Positions 10,338 through 21,206 of a stretch of 64,000 nt of DNA are shown piece by piece. Numbering within the stretch: the first letter of the stretch is position 1; every line of letters begins with the position of its first letter. Both the position numbers and the translations under genes were made by a program. Source of the DNA: Phlebotomus papatasi (Eukaryota; Arthropoda; Insecta; Diptera; Psychodidae). The notes under the pieces were generated by a model. That model was not told the DNA's origin. It searched no databases and saw nothing but the letters and a program-made list of their open reading frames with translations. Where the stretch lies: positions 868,001 through 932,000 of the forward strand of contig NC_077222.1 of NCBI RefSeq assembly GCF_024763615.1, in the 5' to 3' direction.

Positions 10338-10712
10338 GTAGTAAAAAATTAAAATAATCAGTACTAAATTAAACTCGATAAACAAAAAATTAAATTTAAT
10401 CAATAAAAAAATAATCTTGGTTAGTAAAAATTAAATACAAGTTGGTTAGTAAAAATTAAAAATGAGCAGTTACAATTAAATGTAATTAAATTCTTCACTG
10501 ACTGCTGAATATTTTTAATGTACATTTTTAATTTTTTATTGTACAAGTTTTACTTTTAAAAATTACATTTTATGTTTTACTTACAAAATTATACTTTAAC
10601 TATCTTTACCGACCAATTTGAATTTTTTTCTGATCAAAATTTATTTATATTTTTTTTTGCTTTTGCAAATCGAGTAAATCACTGCTCATTTGTTTTTTTG
10701 CGTAACTAGAGT
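10338..10712. repeat. Second, degraded foldback-like TCAGTAAAA inverted array
   Basis: From 10338 to about 10475 the unit (CAGTA)AAAATTAAA recurs (GTAGTAAAAAATTAAAA, GGTTAGTAAAAATTAAA, GAGCAG). From about 10490 to 10712 it is inverted (CTTCACTGACTGC, TTTTACTT, TACCGACCAATTTG, CACTGCTCATTTG). It is a shorter, more diverged version of 3352-4246 and lies only 50 bp from the split MITE that holds R1b. Confidence 0.6.
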
Positions 10713-10818
10713 AATACTCAGTAAAATTTACCATATTCGTCAAGCATAAAAAAGTGCAATAAAATGTAATTTTAATGGATCTCAGTCAAAATCCCGAAAA
10801 CCAAAATAATTAAACCTA

Positions 10819-11065
10819 ATGGTGCTGGCACACCTTCTCAATTGAGTGAAATTCAATCTATTAAAATTTTACCTCTTACTTTTTCAAACTAAAATTAGAT
10901 ATAGCTCTCTTTTTCTGTCAAATGAAAATTGAAATTGAAAATGAAATTGAAATTTCAATTTTCATTTGACAGAAAGAGACAAACATATGTTATTTTAGTT
11001 TGAAAGAGTAAGAGGTAAAATTTCAATCGATTGAAATTCACGCTGAAAAGGTGTGCCAGCACCAT
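10819..11065. repeat. Palindromic MITE, ATGGTGCTGGCACACC ends
   Basis: A full-length inverted repeat. ATGGTGCTGGCACACC at the left pairs with GGTGTGCCAGCACCAT at the right. The interior is also palindromic (TACCTCTTACTTTTTCAAAC with GTTTGAAAGAGTAAGAGGTA). The centre holds GAAATTGAAA repeats. The element is about 247 bp and noncoding. Confidence 0.85.
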
Positions 11066-11105
11066 AAAATTCCGAATTCCAAAATTATTTAAATTATTTT
11101 GACTT

Positions 11106-11311
11106 TGGCACAGCTTTTAGATCAGGAAAATTTCATAAAGCCTAATTCACATCCCTTTCTTTCATAAAAGTTTTGCATATATGTATCCTACTCCTTCGCA
11201 CTCTTCTTCTTCTTTTGAAAATCACACCAACTTAAATTTAGGTCAGTCCAATTTCGAAAGTGAAATAGTGGAATAGACGAAATTATACCGAAATTAAAGG
11301 TGTGCCGAAGG
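11106..11311. repeat. MITE with GGCACAGCTTTTAGATCAGG ends, copy 1
   Basis: The left end is TGGCACAGCTTTTAGATCAG and the right end AAAGGTGTGCCGAAGGC. The centre carries CGCACTCTTCTTCTTCTTTT and a block related to the other copies at 23271-23683, 24003-24261, 24420-24634 and 54061-54335. Confidence 0.75.
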
Positions 11312-11599
11312 CAATATGAAATTTTTATTTCACTTGTTGGAATAAAAAATAATTTTCTTCTTTTAACAAACAATTTGAGTCCTATAGAGGCAAAGGGAAA
11401 TTATTTGGAACTATAGCCTATTCGGAATTTTGTCTTTCGGGATTTTGGTTACCATCGAATTTTAAAACATTACCTACTGGATTTAACACTTACTTGATAT
11501 TTCTAGTTAAACTCACCCTTACTTCAAAGTGTATCTTTAAAAATATGGCACATTATGAGTCTGAATAAATTACGTGAAAATAATTCTACTTGAAAACTG

Positions 11600-12320
11600 T
11601 TGCAATGTATTTTAACATTGCTGATGTTAGCTTTGGGGTTGGAATGGGGGTTTGTGGAGTTCCAAGCAACAAATTAAAAATTCCACACTCTCAGATGCAA
11701 AGCATCCCTTGCACAAAATTGTGGCCAGGAAGCTGCATCTGCTGGTGACTAGAGAAACTTAGGTAAGGGGTGCAAACGAGGCAGGTAACAAATTGCAAAG
11801 AGAGAAGTTGGGACGTTTTTTTCCAGTTGGATCCAAGGCTTGTTCCAATAGGGTGAAACTCGTGTAGAGAAATTTGCCTGCTCGTGGAAACAAATTGGTT
11901 GTTTGTTCCGAATTCGAAAGGACCCAGCAGAGATGGTCTGAATTCTCCTTTTTTTCCCAAAGAATGAGTCAGGGTAAAAAAATTGCCACCCGCAGTCTTT
12001 ATGCAAAGTATACCCTCAAGGGCAGCACTATATCTCTTTGGGATTCCTTTTGGCAAACACCCGAGAGATGCTGAGAAAATTCCACAAATGTGGACAGCAA
12101 TTAATAAAAGGTCTCTGGTGGCTCCTTGTTGGTGTTGTCCCCATCAGAAGACGCCAAGTTCACAAGTTTAAATCCAGTAGCGGATCAAGGGATTGGGGAA
12201 CTAGCCCACGGCGCAATTTCATGGGGACAAAATCTAGAATCAATTGACTTATTGCTAATGCCTCGTCCACAGATTTCAGATAGGGAAAATTTGGGAATGG
12301 AAATTAAAATTTGAGTGGAA
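11600..12320. other. Single-copy island, candidate regulatory DNA
   Basis: This is less A/T-rich DNA with several overlapping open frames on both strands, the longest about 120 codons on the minus strand. None resembles a known protein, and frames on both strands are open at the same place, which is what GC-richer noncoding DNA does. No promoter, splice or domain support was found. Confidence 0.35.
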
Positions 12321-12821
12321 GTAGAAAAATTTCAATTTTCTTAAAGTCATTCTTCTCAATCTAAAATTTATAAATTTAGTATACGATGCAACACAACATA
12401 AGTGACAAAATTTTTTGACACATTGAAAATATGGAAAAAAATATAGGCGCAGTACTATTGAACAGTATAAAATTAAATTGGTGAGGAAATAATTTAATTT
12501 AATCAGTACTTAATTTAGAATTTTAAAAGCATTGACTTTGTCGAAAGGAAAACAAAGTTCTTATTGTTTTTGCAACTATCTTTTACTGTGTCTCAAAAAG
12601 TATTTGACAATAAATTGGTAAAATTTATTAACCATTTCATTGAAAAGAATTCCTGTGTACGGAATATCTAGATGATTTTCTCAAAGAAATATTCTGATAT
12701 AGAACCTCATGTTTATTAGAAAATTACATTATTTTTGTCTTTCGTTTTTCTGCTACCAAAATGTTGCACTTTAATTTAAAAAAAAAAATAGTGTTCTTTG
12801 TATATTTTTTCAAATGGTGAT

Positions 12822-13001
12822 ATAGGGTAAGTGTACCAAATTTTGGCATATTTGCATGCTAACGCAGAAATCCTAAGTTTGTAATGTAATTATTTTTGAA
12901 ACAAATTGATTTTTTTAAATTTTTTTTTATTTATTTATTTTTATAATTACAATTATAACTACAATGTATTTGTGATGTTCCCTATAAGCATTGCTGATGA
13001 A

Positions 13002-13032
<31 letters not shown>

Positions 13033-13349
13033 TACTTCTTTTTAAGAAGTGTTGCTTAGAATCTTGTAGATTTTGTATCGTTTTTGTTTTCCTCTAAAAT
13101 CATTGTTAATACATAAAAATATTGACATAGCTTTGGGTAATATTTCGGCCACCTAAATTCTAGTTCCGTGCCCTTTCGGAATTTTTACAAAGTCTTTATA
13201 TCATCATCTCGTTCGTAGAAACTTATTTTTTTTTGTTATTTTTGGCATTGTATAATCTCTATGCAAAAACTGAAAATTCATGGAAATTTAAAGAACATAA
13301 GAAGTGGCCGAAATTGCAAGATGGACGAAATTTGGTACAGTTCTCCTAT
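12822..13349. repeat. Inverted-repeat element with TAGGGTAAGTGTACCAAATT end
   Basis: TAGGGTAAGTGTACCAAATT at 12822 is matched in reverse complement by TAGGAGAACTGTACCAAATT ending near 13349. A microsatellite-tailed insertion (12976-13036) lies inside. Confidence 0.5.
12976..13036 (+). repeat. (TATC)n microsatellite with conserved 28-bp leader
   Basis: GTTCCCTATAAGCATTGCTG with ATGAATA leads directly into about eight TATC units. The same leader followed by TATC units occurs at 52408-52465 in the same orientation. This looks like the shared 3' tail of a retroposon (SINE or LINE 3' end); only the tail is recognisable. Confidence 0.65.
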
Positions 13350-15900
13350 TTCTTTGTGTCAGAAGTTTTGTTTTATTCTAGAAATATGGTGATTTTAAGT
13401 GAACCTTTTAAACAAAACCTTGATAAAAAAGTTTAAACTTAAATCATTTAAACTGAATACACATTATGAAAAATTCTCAAACATTTAAGCATTAAAATTT
13501 GCTATACGTTAAATAGCATGGCATTTGGGAGACAATTATTTTTGTTTTCTATTGCGAAAATACCGAAAAGATGTGTGAAAGTTTATCTGTTTTTTCAATT
13601 TTGGCATTAATTTTTATTAATTTAGTTAAGTTTTATTATTTTTATTATTTTAGCGCAGTTGCTTCCCAAATATTAAGCAATATTTCATAAGAACTATTCA
13701 AAAAGTTTATACATTTTTGCATAATGTAAATGAGCCTTAGCGTAAATATTGTAAAAATGATTTAAATATCAAAATTCAAATACCAACTTCAAATATTTTT
13801 TCTTGGAAGGAGACAACGTTCGGACGTTCGTACTGCATGGACAACAACTTACCAATTCCACTTCCACTTACCACTTTCAACAATTTATCAGGTAGGATAA
13901 GGAAGGAGTTTAAGGAATTGTCATCGTCCAGGTTAGTGAAAATTATATTTTTTTAAAAAAACTCAAAAAAAAAAAATCTCTAATATTGTAAAAAAAAAAA
14001 TGAAATGAGCCTTAGAATTAAGAAATTGGCAAGAATATTCGAATTGCCTGATGACGAAAATTTGGGATGAATAAGAAGGTGGAATTACCTACTTTAGGTA
14101 TCCCTATCCCTTGCAGTCTATCCTTAAATAAACCTAGGAAATTTATTTAAAATTGAGTAATTATTCACAAATTTTTCTTTCAATTCTTTTATTAAAACGC
14201 TTCACTTTTAAAAATCACTTGATAACTCAAAACAGGTGATCCTAAGAAACATTAACACATATTTTCAAAAATAGTGTTTCTAAGAAATTTATAATCCGAA
14301 AGATAGGAATGATTTAACAGGGGTACTCTATGCACTCTATGGGATATTTTTATTTTAAAAGAGAGATTTTGAATCAGAATATCCTTGTTTAAATGGACAT
14401 GACATGATAAGGTCTTTTTTTTTAAATAAGTTTATGAAAATAAAAACGAAATTTTAGTTTAATATAACATTAATAATAACATTCATAATAACATTATGAT
14501 TCGTAAATATTGACTTTTCTATCTAAAACTTCACGAATGATAAATTTTTGGGGAGGAAAATTAATGGTAGTACCGGGCGCTAAATATCCTTGCTACGCCA
14601 CTGCCTAAATCCATTAGATGACTACCATCATTATTATCGAGTTACTTGGAACTCGATGTTGAGATCTCTTTGGCTGATTTTCAGGTTGCCAATATAGGAA
14701 GCTCAGTAGTATTAATTTCTATCATTTTGGAATTTGAATAAATTTGAATACGGGAGGGAGAATTTCGATTGAGCTTCACGGAATTGGATGTGATGCTTTT
14801 CGAATGAAGTATCTCTCTGTTGATCATGAGGCCAGGCAGAAGAGAATTCTGTTGGAATTCAGCAAGCACATGGCATAGGCGGGTCTTAGCCCGAGGTACA
14901 ACCTCAATTTGAGACCGAGTCCAACCTCTAAACTTGCGCAGAACTACCATAAACTCTTCATACCGCTACTGCAAGCTCTAAGTTAGAGTAGGACAACAAG
15001 ATACTTAGTGGATTTGGAATGAGACAGTATATTATGTGTTAATGGGAATCAGAAGAAGATAGCATATCCGGTGATATAAATTATGTGATACTTATTTAAA
15101 TTATTTATTTTGATTTTTAGAGGCCCAAATGAATAATCCTCCAACATAAAAATAAATTGGTGGAATATTTAATTTTGGTCAGAAACTACATGGGCATTTT
15201 GGGGAGAGAATACCAAGGAATGGCACGATTTTAACCATATTTGCCTATTAAGTTCGCACATAAATCTGTCACGATGGACATTATCACGTTGGTGAATAAT
15301 AAAAAAAAAACGAACGATATGTACAAAAAGGGGCAAAAACGTTCCCAACAACACTAAAATGCCATTTAATTTATCGTCCCTGAGCATCGGACATGTGAAG
15401 ACAGTGGCAATATGGCTTAATGGCTTAACTGACAGCCTGAATGACTAACAATTACTACTCCTTTGCCGCCTTGAGAAGCCGGGTCCAACAGATTATTTTC
15501 AAAAATCTGAAGTTTCCCTAAACCGGATGTTAACGGTTTTGGGAACAAGGGGCCCTACACTTATCAGGTGATTCTCTAAAGTTTTCCTTTCTGACTAGGA
15601 ATAAAACAAATTAAATTCACTAGTAGTAGCATTCTGTAAATAAGACATAGAACTGGGGTCTATGCAGTTGGTTTGTTTCCTTATTCAATTGCACTGACCA
15701 TTATGAGGAAACTCGTTCACTCATAAAAGTATGGTTCAAAACCAACAAATTACCGCTGTACTTCCGTAAATTTGAAAGTTTAATTAAAGGAAATAAAAGT
15801 GATTTAACTTTATTGAAATTATTATAAATCTACAAAGTATTTTTTCTAACTTTATTTTACTATTAAAGGTAATCCCCTATAGGTTTACTTTTAAACTATG
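13350..15900. other. Intergenic DNA, no gene recognised
   Basis: 13350-14640 is A/T-rich and featureless apart from homopolymer runs. 14640-15000 and 15150-15900 are more complex. The minus strand is open at 14681-14950, but its product matches no family I know and I see no start or splice support. Confidence 0.4.
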
Positions 15901-15939
15901 AATATACATAGTATACTTAGGAGTTAAGAATCAAAGACT

Positions 15940-16800
15940 CTGAGCTCATTATTGCCTCAATCAGCATCCAGAAGTTCATCTCAGAGCTACCAGAATTGCT
16001 CTCTTGACACTTTGAGAGGGTTTCCCCCATAGAGGCTCTAGTGCTGCCATCTCAGTCACTGTGAAACAGCAATATATTGTTGGCTTTGTCACACCAGGTG
16101 GCAACCCATGTGCTATCTCAGTCTCTCTCGGGGTTTAATCCAATCCTCCTCTTTCATTCACTCCTCGGCAATGGTTCAATTGTATGGGCATTCGGTTGTA
16201 CGACTTTTTCGGCTTTTCTTATTCACGTCTCGCGCTCACGTCGCGCTGAGCAAAAAAAAAAGACATCCATGCACAAGATATTTTCGATTTGAAATAACGC
16301 TCAAGTAGTCAAACACTGGCGCTCAAAGAAAACACACTCGAAAAAGGTGTCCTCGGCCGACTTGTCCCCGTCTTTCGTGGCTCTGTCAGACTTAAGACCA
16401 TTGCATATGGTGTGTCTGATGACATCTCTTGTGCAAGTGCTTTTGGTGTTCCATGGTTTTGTGAGACAACTGTGCTATGGTGATTAATTGACACTTATTC
16501 GCAACATCAAATGTCTGACTATTAATTTTTGTGTCATCAAGCTTGCGACAACTGTGAGGACTCCTAAAGTGCGTGTGATTATTAAACTTAAAAGTGATTT
16601 TTTTTTTAGAAAAAAAATTGTTTTCTTCAAAGATAGAAAACATTAAATGTAGGGATAAGTGTTGTCACTGAGATCCATCTTCAATGGAGGTCACTGGAGA
16701 ACAGAGAAACCAAAAGCAAATGACCAAAATGCACGGATCAATTGAAATAAATTAAAATTCCGAAATGGGGACCATGGCATCAAAATAACTCATGATTTAT
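15940..16800. promoter_or_regulatory. GC-richer island upstream of Scr, possible enhancer or distal promoter
   Basis: This is the least A/T-rich noncoding stretch before Scr, with CGCGCTCACGTCGCGCTGAG near 16230, TCTCTCTCGG near 16122 and a PBC/Hox-type TGATTAAT at 16481-16488. It could be a distal Scr promoter/leader exon or an enhancer. No splice or transcript evidence separates these. Confidence 0.3.
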
Positions 16801-16949
16801 GTGCCAATTTTCTCCTTGTGACTTCTTGATCATGTTCTAAGTGTGTAATTTTATTAGATTACATCGACCTCAAATGGTGTCCACTTTAATTATAGATGGT
16901 ACCTTCTTTCTCACTTTGCCAAAACCCCCTTCATCCAACAACGACTCTC

Positions 16950-17952
16950 TTATACGGTCTACAGACTTGAGAATTAAAATTGCTTTTTTCTGCTTAAACT
17001 GTATACCTTAAACCGATAGAGAATTTCCTAATGATTCAGATATATAAAGCCGTCTTCAGACTAGAGGTTTAACCCACTGCTCGAACGTCTCGAAATGCTT
17101 AATCTAATAATTCAATCTTAAGTTACATTAATCCAAAAAAAATCTTGAGTGATAAAAAATTAAAATCGTTAATAATTTCAAAAGATTAATTTTGACGTCA
17201 GTTCAAAAAATAAGGAATTAGATCAGTTATCAATTAAACGAAACGTCAGTGAAATATTCTACCATCAACAATGTCAATAAATTCTTTATTATTTTATTCA
17301 CTCAGAGGTCACAAAATAAAAAAAAAATATTTATAGAACTTTAAAGGGATTGACTAGCCTGGATATTTTTAGAGAAAATTATATCACAAAAAGGTAGAAT
17401 AGCGTAATTCAGAACCTGCTGAAAATACAATTTTTAGAATTAAAACTTATCAATATTAGTGGTTGAATCATATAAAATATTGTGAAATAAATATAAAAAT
17501 TTGATATTTGATACTGTGTTTATTGAGGGAAAATTTTGTAGTTCTATTTGGAGCAGGTTCTGAATTAGGCTATTCTACACCAACTAGTCCATTACAGACA
17601 AACCTGTAAGTTTAGTAATATCCTTTGCGTATCCTTCAAAGTTTGAAGTTTTTCTCCTGTTTAAGGTTATGCGTAAAGTAGAACGTGTATTAGGTTTTTA
17701 TCTTGAAATTTAAAAGTCCAATGAACAGAATTAAAAAATATATTGTCATACTGAAAAACTCATCAAAAGAAATTTCGAAAAGTTTTTACGGCAAGTTAAA
17801 CTTAAAAAAATTTAAACTTCATTTGAAATTTCGGAAAGGTCTCCAATGGCCTTGCTTCTTTAAGTTTTAAAAAAGTTTTCCGCTCATCTTTATTCACCAA
17901 GTAAACTATTTTAGCGAAGAACTAGGATGAGCCTCACGTCTAAAGACCGTAT
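16950..17952. repeat. MITE region, ACGGTCTTCAGACTAGAGG ends
   Basis: CGTCTTCAGACTAGAGGTTT begins at 17051 and an inverted counterpart (ACGTCTAAAGACCGTATAAT) ends near 17952. A related end TATACGGTCTACAGACTTGA occurs near 16954. Related elements lie at 27576-27783 and 40498-40706. A second element (17393-17578) is nested inside. Confidence 0.55.
17393..17578. repeat. Nested palindromic element, GTAGAATAGCGTAATTCAG ends
   Basis: GTAGAATAGCGTAATTCAG with AACCTGCT on the left pairs with AGCAGGTT and CTGAATTAGGCTATTCTAC on the right: about 27-bp near-perfect arms with an A/T-rich interior. Confidence 0.75.
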
Positions 17953-19461
17953 AATGTACCGCTCCTAAACCGCTAAACTCGGTAATTGAAAGAAATCCAC
18001 TATTATCTCCAGTTGCATAAATCATTTTCCTCATGCCAACAAACATTTTTACGGGAGAAAGTCATAAATTCATGAAGCCCTCGGGATCAACAATAGAGGG
18101 CTTCTCAAGTGTTGAATATTGGAGGGGTTCGGGACAAAACCAGAGCTATTAAAAATCCATAAAAAAAGAGAAGAATTGTTGGCACCTCGTAAGAGTTAGT
18201 GGGCATCTAAACAATTATATACCTTCTTGTTTACAAACACCATTTCAATTGTGGCCACATCTCGAGAACTTCTTGCAAGCGATTGATTAATGATTTCTTG
18301 ATTAACTGACAAATTGATATGATTACAAGTTGTGATTAAGTATGTGAGAATGGAAAGTGACGGAGTTTATCTTCGATCCATCCTCGAGGAACGTGATTCA
18401 ACAGCCAAATTGCTGGGTTTGAATGCCTTGTCCGTTGGTGCAAATTAAATTGATCTCTCCTTCGTGAATTCCAACAAACTACAATCTTCCATCATCTGAC
18501 TTGTTCTTATTCAGGAAGAAAATGTCTACTGATCTCGCGCAACTTTAAAATGCAATTTTCAACTAACCGGCGGGTAGTCAAAAATACCTCAAAACCATCA
18601 CTATTGCACATCACATCGATTTTCACCGCGAAAATGTAGTTGCTAATGTCTCTATTCCAAGACAAGCAGTCTCCGAAGGGCTCAATCGTGGTTCAATCTC
18701 AAAATAGAGCCATTAAAAGAATTACCTCTCACCGAAGTTCAATTACACCGAAAACTTGAAGATACTATCGCCAAATCAGGTTCTCAGACAAGTGCTCTTA
18801 TTCCAAGCTTCAATCCTCTCACAAAAAAAAGTTCACATAAAAGCTCTAAAGAAAGTCTCTGACTTCATTCCTTGATGCAGAGTCTGCAATTTCTTCCAGA
18901 CCAAAACCAAATGAGAAAAAAAACGGTCACACAGTGAACGTATAATTTCGAACCAATGGGCAATTTAGCCCTTTAGCGATATTTCGCGTTTGCCGAGAAC
19001 ACCGAGAATATCGGGATGAAAAAGGGAGCAACAAGGCAATTTAGCGAATGAACTGGCGAAAAAATGGCCAAAGAATAACATAAGCAAAAAAGTCCAATGG
19101 TATGGTGTCTCAAAATGGTCTCATGTTGGGATTTGCTCTTTTACAATTCAACTTCTTTAGCCCCATTATTCATTGCGACTGTGATAAGTGTAAATTGCCA
19201 AGGACCCCCAGGAGGGATTTTGGTGCATCTTGGACCATTGTGGTCATTGGCCTCCATTGAGTATGCATACAGTGACCTTTTATTTTTGAGTAGTTTTAAA
19301 TTTTTCCAAAAAAAATAACGTAGTTACAGGACTTCTAGAGGATGATCTCGATATTAGGTATATCCCTCTGATGTCCATTGAGTGCTTCTAGCAAAGCCCA
19401 ATCTGCAGTGAAAAAGGCAAGACATTGACTTTGACAAAGTGGAAGATCGCGATCCTCGAAC
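17953..19461 (+). promoter_or_regulatory. Scr: Scr upstream region
   Basis: This is single-copy-looking DNA up to the Scr ATG. TGATTAATGA at 18284-18293 matches the Extradenticle/Hox composite consensus TGATNNAT, and a second TTGATTAAC follows at about 18298. TTCTAG and TCTGCAG strings at about 19390 and 19407 could be 3' splice sites of a 5' leader exon, but I cannot locate its donor or the transcription start. The short frame open at 19097-19318 is not convincing as a gene. Confidence 0.35.
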
Positions 19462-20194
19462 ATGGACCCCGAAAGTTTCGCCATGTCTTCCTATCAGTTT
19501 GTAAACTCCTTAGCTTCGTGCTATCCCCAGTCGCAACTGGCTCAGCATCAGCAGAACCATCAGGGCAATGGTACTGCCACTAGTGGTAGTTCGGCCACGA
19601 GCCAACCAGGTCAGGAGTACTTTTCAGGCTCCTATACGCCCAACCTCTATCCAGGCACACCTCAGGCACACTACAACCAGAACTATCTGGGAGGTCAGCA
19701 GGCTCAAACCGGCGATATGGTAGACTACACACAGCTCCAACCCCAGCGACTTCTACTGCCCAACCAGCCTCAGCAGACCCAACAAACACCGCAGCAAAAT
19801 CTCAACTCGGCCAGCTGCAAGTACGCCGCCCAGGAATCAACCACTGCAAGTGTGACCAACAGCACGTCCATCTCCAGTCCTCAGGATCTCTCCACAGCCC
19901 GCGACATCTCGCCCAAACTCTCCCCTAGCACGGTGGTGGAGAATGTAGCCAGGTCCCTAAGTAAGACCTCAACGGTGTCCTCAACAAATGCCACAACGAA
20001 CCATCCGGCAGCAGGATTGGGGGCCAATCACACCACTACCGTGCCCCTACACAGCCCCAACGGAGGAGACTCGGACACATCCAGCGAGAGTGGCAATGAA
20101 ACAGGAGGCGGAGGTACCCAGAGTAATTCCTCAAAGAAGGGCTCGGGACCACCGCAAATATATCCGTGGATGAAGAGGGTCCACCTAGGCCAAA
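19462..20194 (+). CDS. Scr: Sex combs reduced, coding exon 1
   Basis: Encodes residues 1-244 of a 345-residue protein plus the first base of codon 245. The opening MDPESFAMSSYQFVNSLASC is the Scr-specific N-terminus; SYQFVNS lies at residues 10-16. DYTQLQPQRLLL follows at 88-99, then a Gln/Ser/Thr-rich low-complexity linker. The hexapeptide IYPWMKRV (YPWM 234-237) is the Extradenticle-binding motif. The exon ends in CAAA|GTAAGT, a strong donor; reading on would add only 13 unrelated codons. The start is in a good context (CGAACATGGA). Family role: a nuclear homeotic selector for labial/prothoracic identity and salivary gland in insects. It is more GC-rich than the surrounding introns, as expected for coding sequence. 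I am very sure of the identity. Confidence 0.97.
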
Positions 20195-20322
20195 GTAAGT
20201 ATAGTCACTTTACTATCCAGAATCAGGGTCAGTAACTTCAGGGATGTATTTAGCCTACAATTCCGTTTTTCAAAGTTTATTCGCCGCCTTGACCAATAAA
20301 TATTTTAATTTATTCAGAGGTT

Positions 20323-20474
20323 AATGCCCAACGTACAATAACTTTTGTTTGGTAAACATATTTTTGACATTTTAATGAGAGTGAGAGAGATTTACATCTA
20401 GTCATCTCGCTCATTCTCATAGAAAATTTCGAAAACACGTTTACAAACAAAAGTTATTGTGCGCTGGTCATAAT
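20323..20474. repeat. 150-bp palindromic MITE (ACAATAACTTTTGTTTGTAAAC family), copy 1
   Basis: A near-complete palindrome. AATGCCCAACGTACAATAAC at the left pairs with GTTATTGTGCGCTGGTCATAAT at the right, with GTAAACAT/ACGTTTAC inside and a GAGTGAGAGAGAT-type centre (GAGA and its complement). The family recurs at 20909-21206, 39193-39337 and 63202-64000. Confidence 0.85.
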
Positions 20475-20908
20475 GTTCTAACTACAACAAATACTTTATT
20501 ATTATTATTATTGTTATTATTATTCATTTATTTGTTCGGTCTCCGAAATATACAGAAGAAAACAGAGAAAAAATGTTTTCTTTTCTTTCTATTGAGTCCA
20601 CCGCAGTCTTAGCGTTGGTTGCAACCTTCAGAGGCAAACTGTGGAAATGGTGGAAATCCTCCTTCATGGCTGTATAAGCCATTGTAGAAAAACCTGTCTT
20701 TTTACAAGTCAAATTAAGAAAAAAATGAACATCAATAGAACTCTCATGATTGATAAAACCTCATCATTACAAATGATTAAAGGGTTTTTCTTATTTATTT
20801 TATTTTTAACTGAATATTGAGAAGAGTGGAGGGGGGTTTAGAGACCCAGACCAGATTCAAACTTCTCAATAAGACTTTTGTTAAGATTCGAGCACGATAT
20901 TTCGCGTT

Positions 20909-21206
20909 ATGCCCAGCGCACAATAACTTTTGTTTCGTAAACATGTTCTTGACATTTCAATAAGAGTGAGTGAGATCTAGATTTAGTAATCGAGCTCTTT
21001 TTCATGGGAAATTTTGAAAACATGTTTACAAACAAAAGTTATTGTGCGCTTGTCATTATGCCCAACGCACAATAACTTTTGTTTGTAAATATGTTTTCAA
21101 AATTTCCTGTGAGAGTGAGAGAGATGACTAAATCTAGGTTTCATTCTCTCACTGAAATTTCAAAAATATGTTTACAAAACAAAATTTATTGTGCGCTAGG
21201 CATTAT
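20909..21206. repeat. Two tandem 150-bp palindromic MITEs
   Basis: Two head-to-tail units (20909-21060 and 21061-21206) of the ACAATAACTTTTGTTT family share the junction CATTATGCCCAACGCAC. Each is itself a palindrome with GAGTGAG/CTCACTC near the centre. Confidence 0.85.

Noticed and set aside
11691..12056. 121-codon minus-strand open frame
   Set aside because: Three other frames are open over the same bases, including two on the + strand. This is typical of mixed-composition noncoding DNA.
14681..14950. 89-codon minus-strand frame as a transposon protein relic
   Set aside because: Composition is protein-like, but I could not match it to any transposase, polymerase or other family, and no inverted ends flank it.
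20195..20235. Scr exon 1 read-through ending at 20235
   Set aside because: The 13 extra codons are unrelated to Scr, while the GTAAGT donor and the exon 2 acceptor rebuild the conserved junction exactly.
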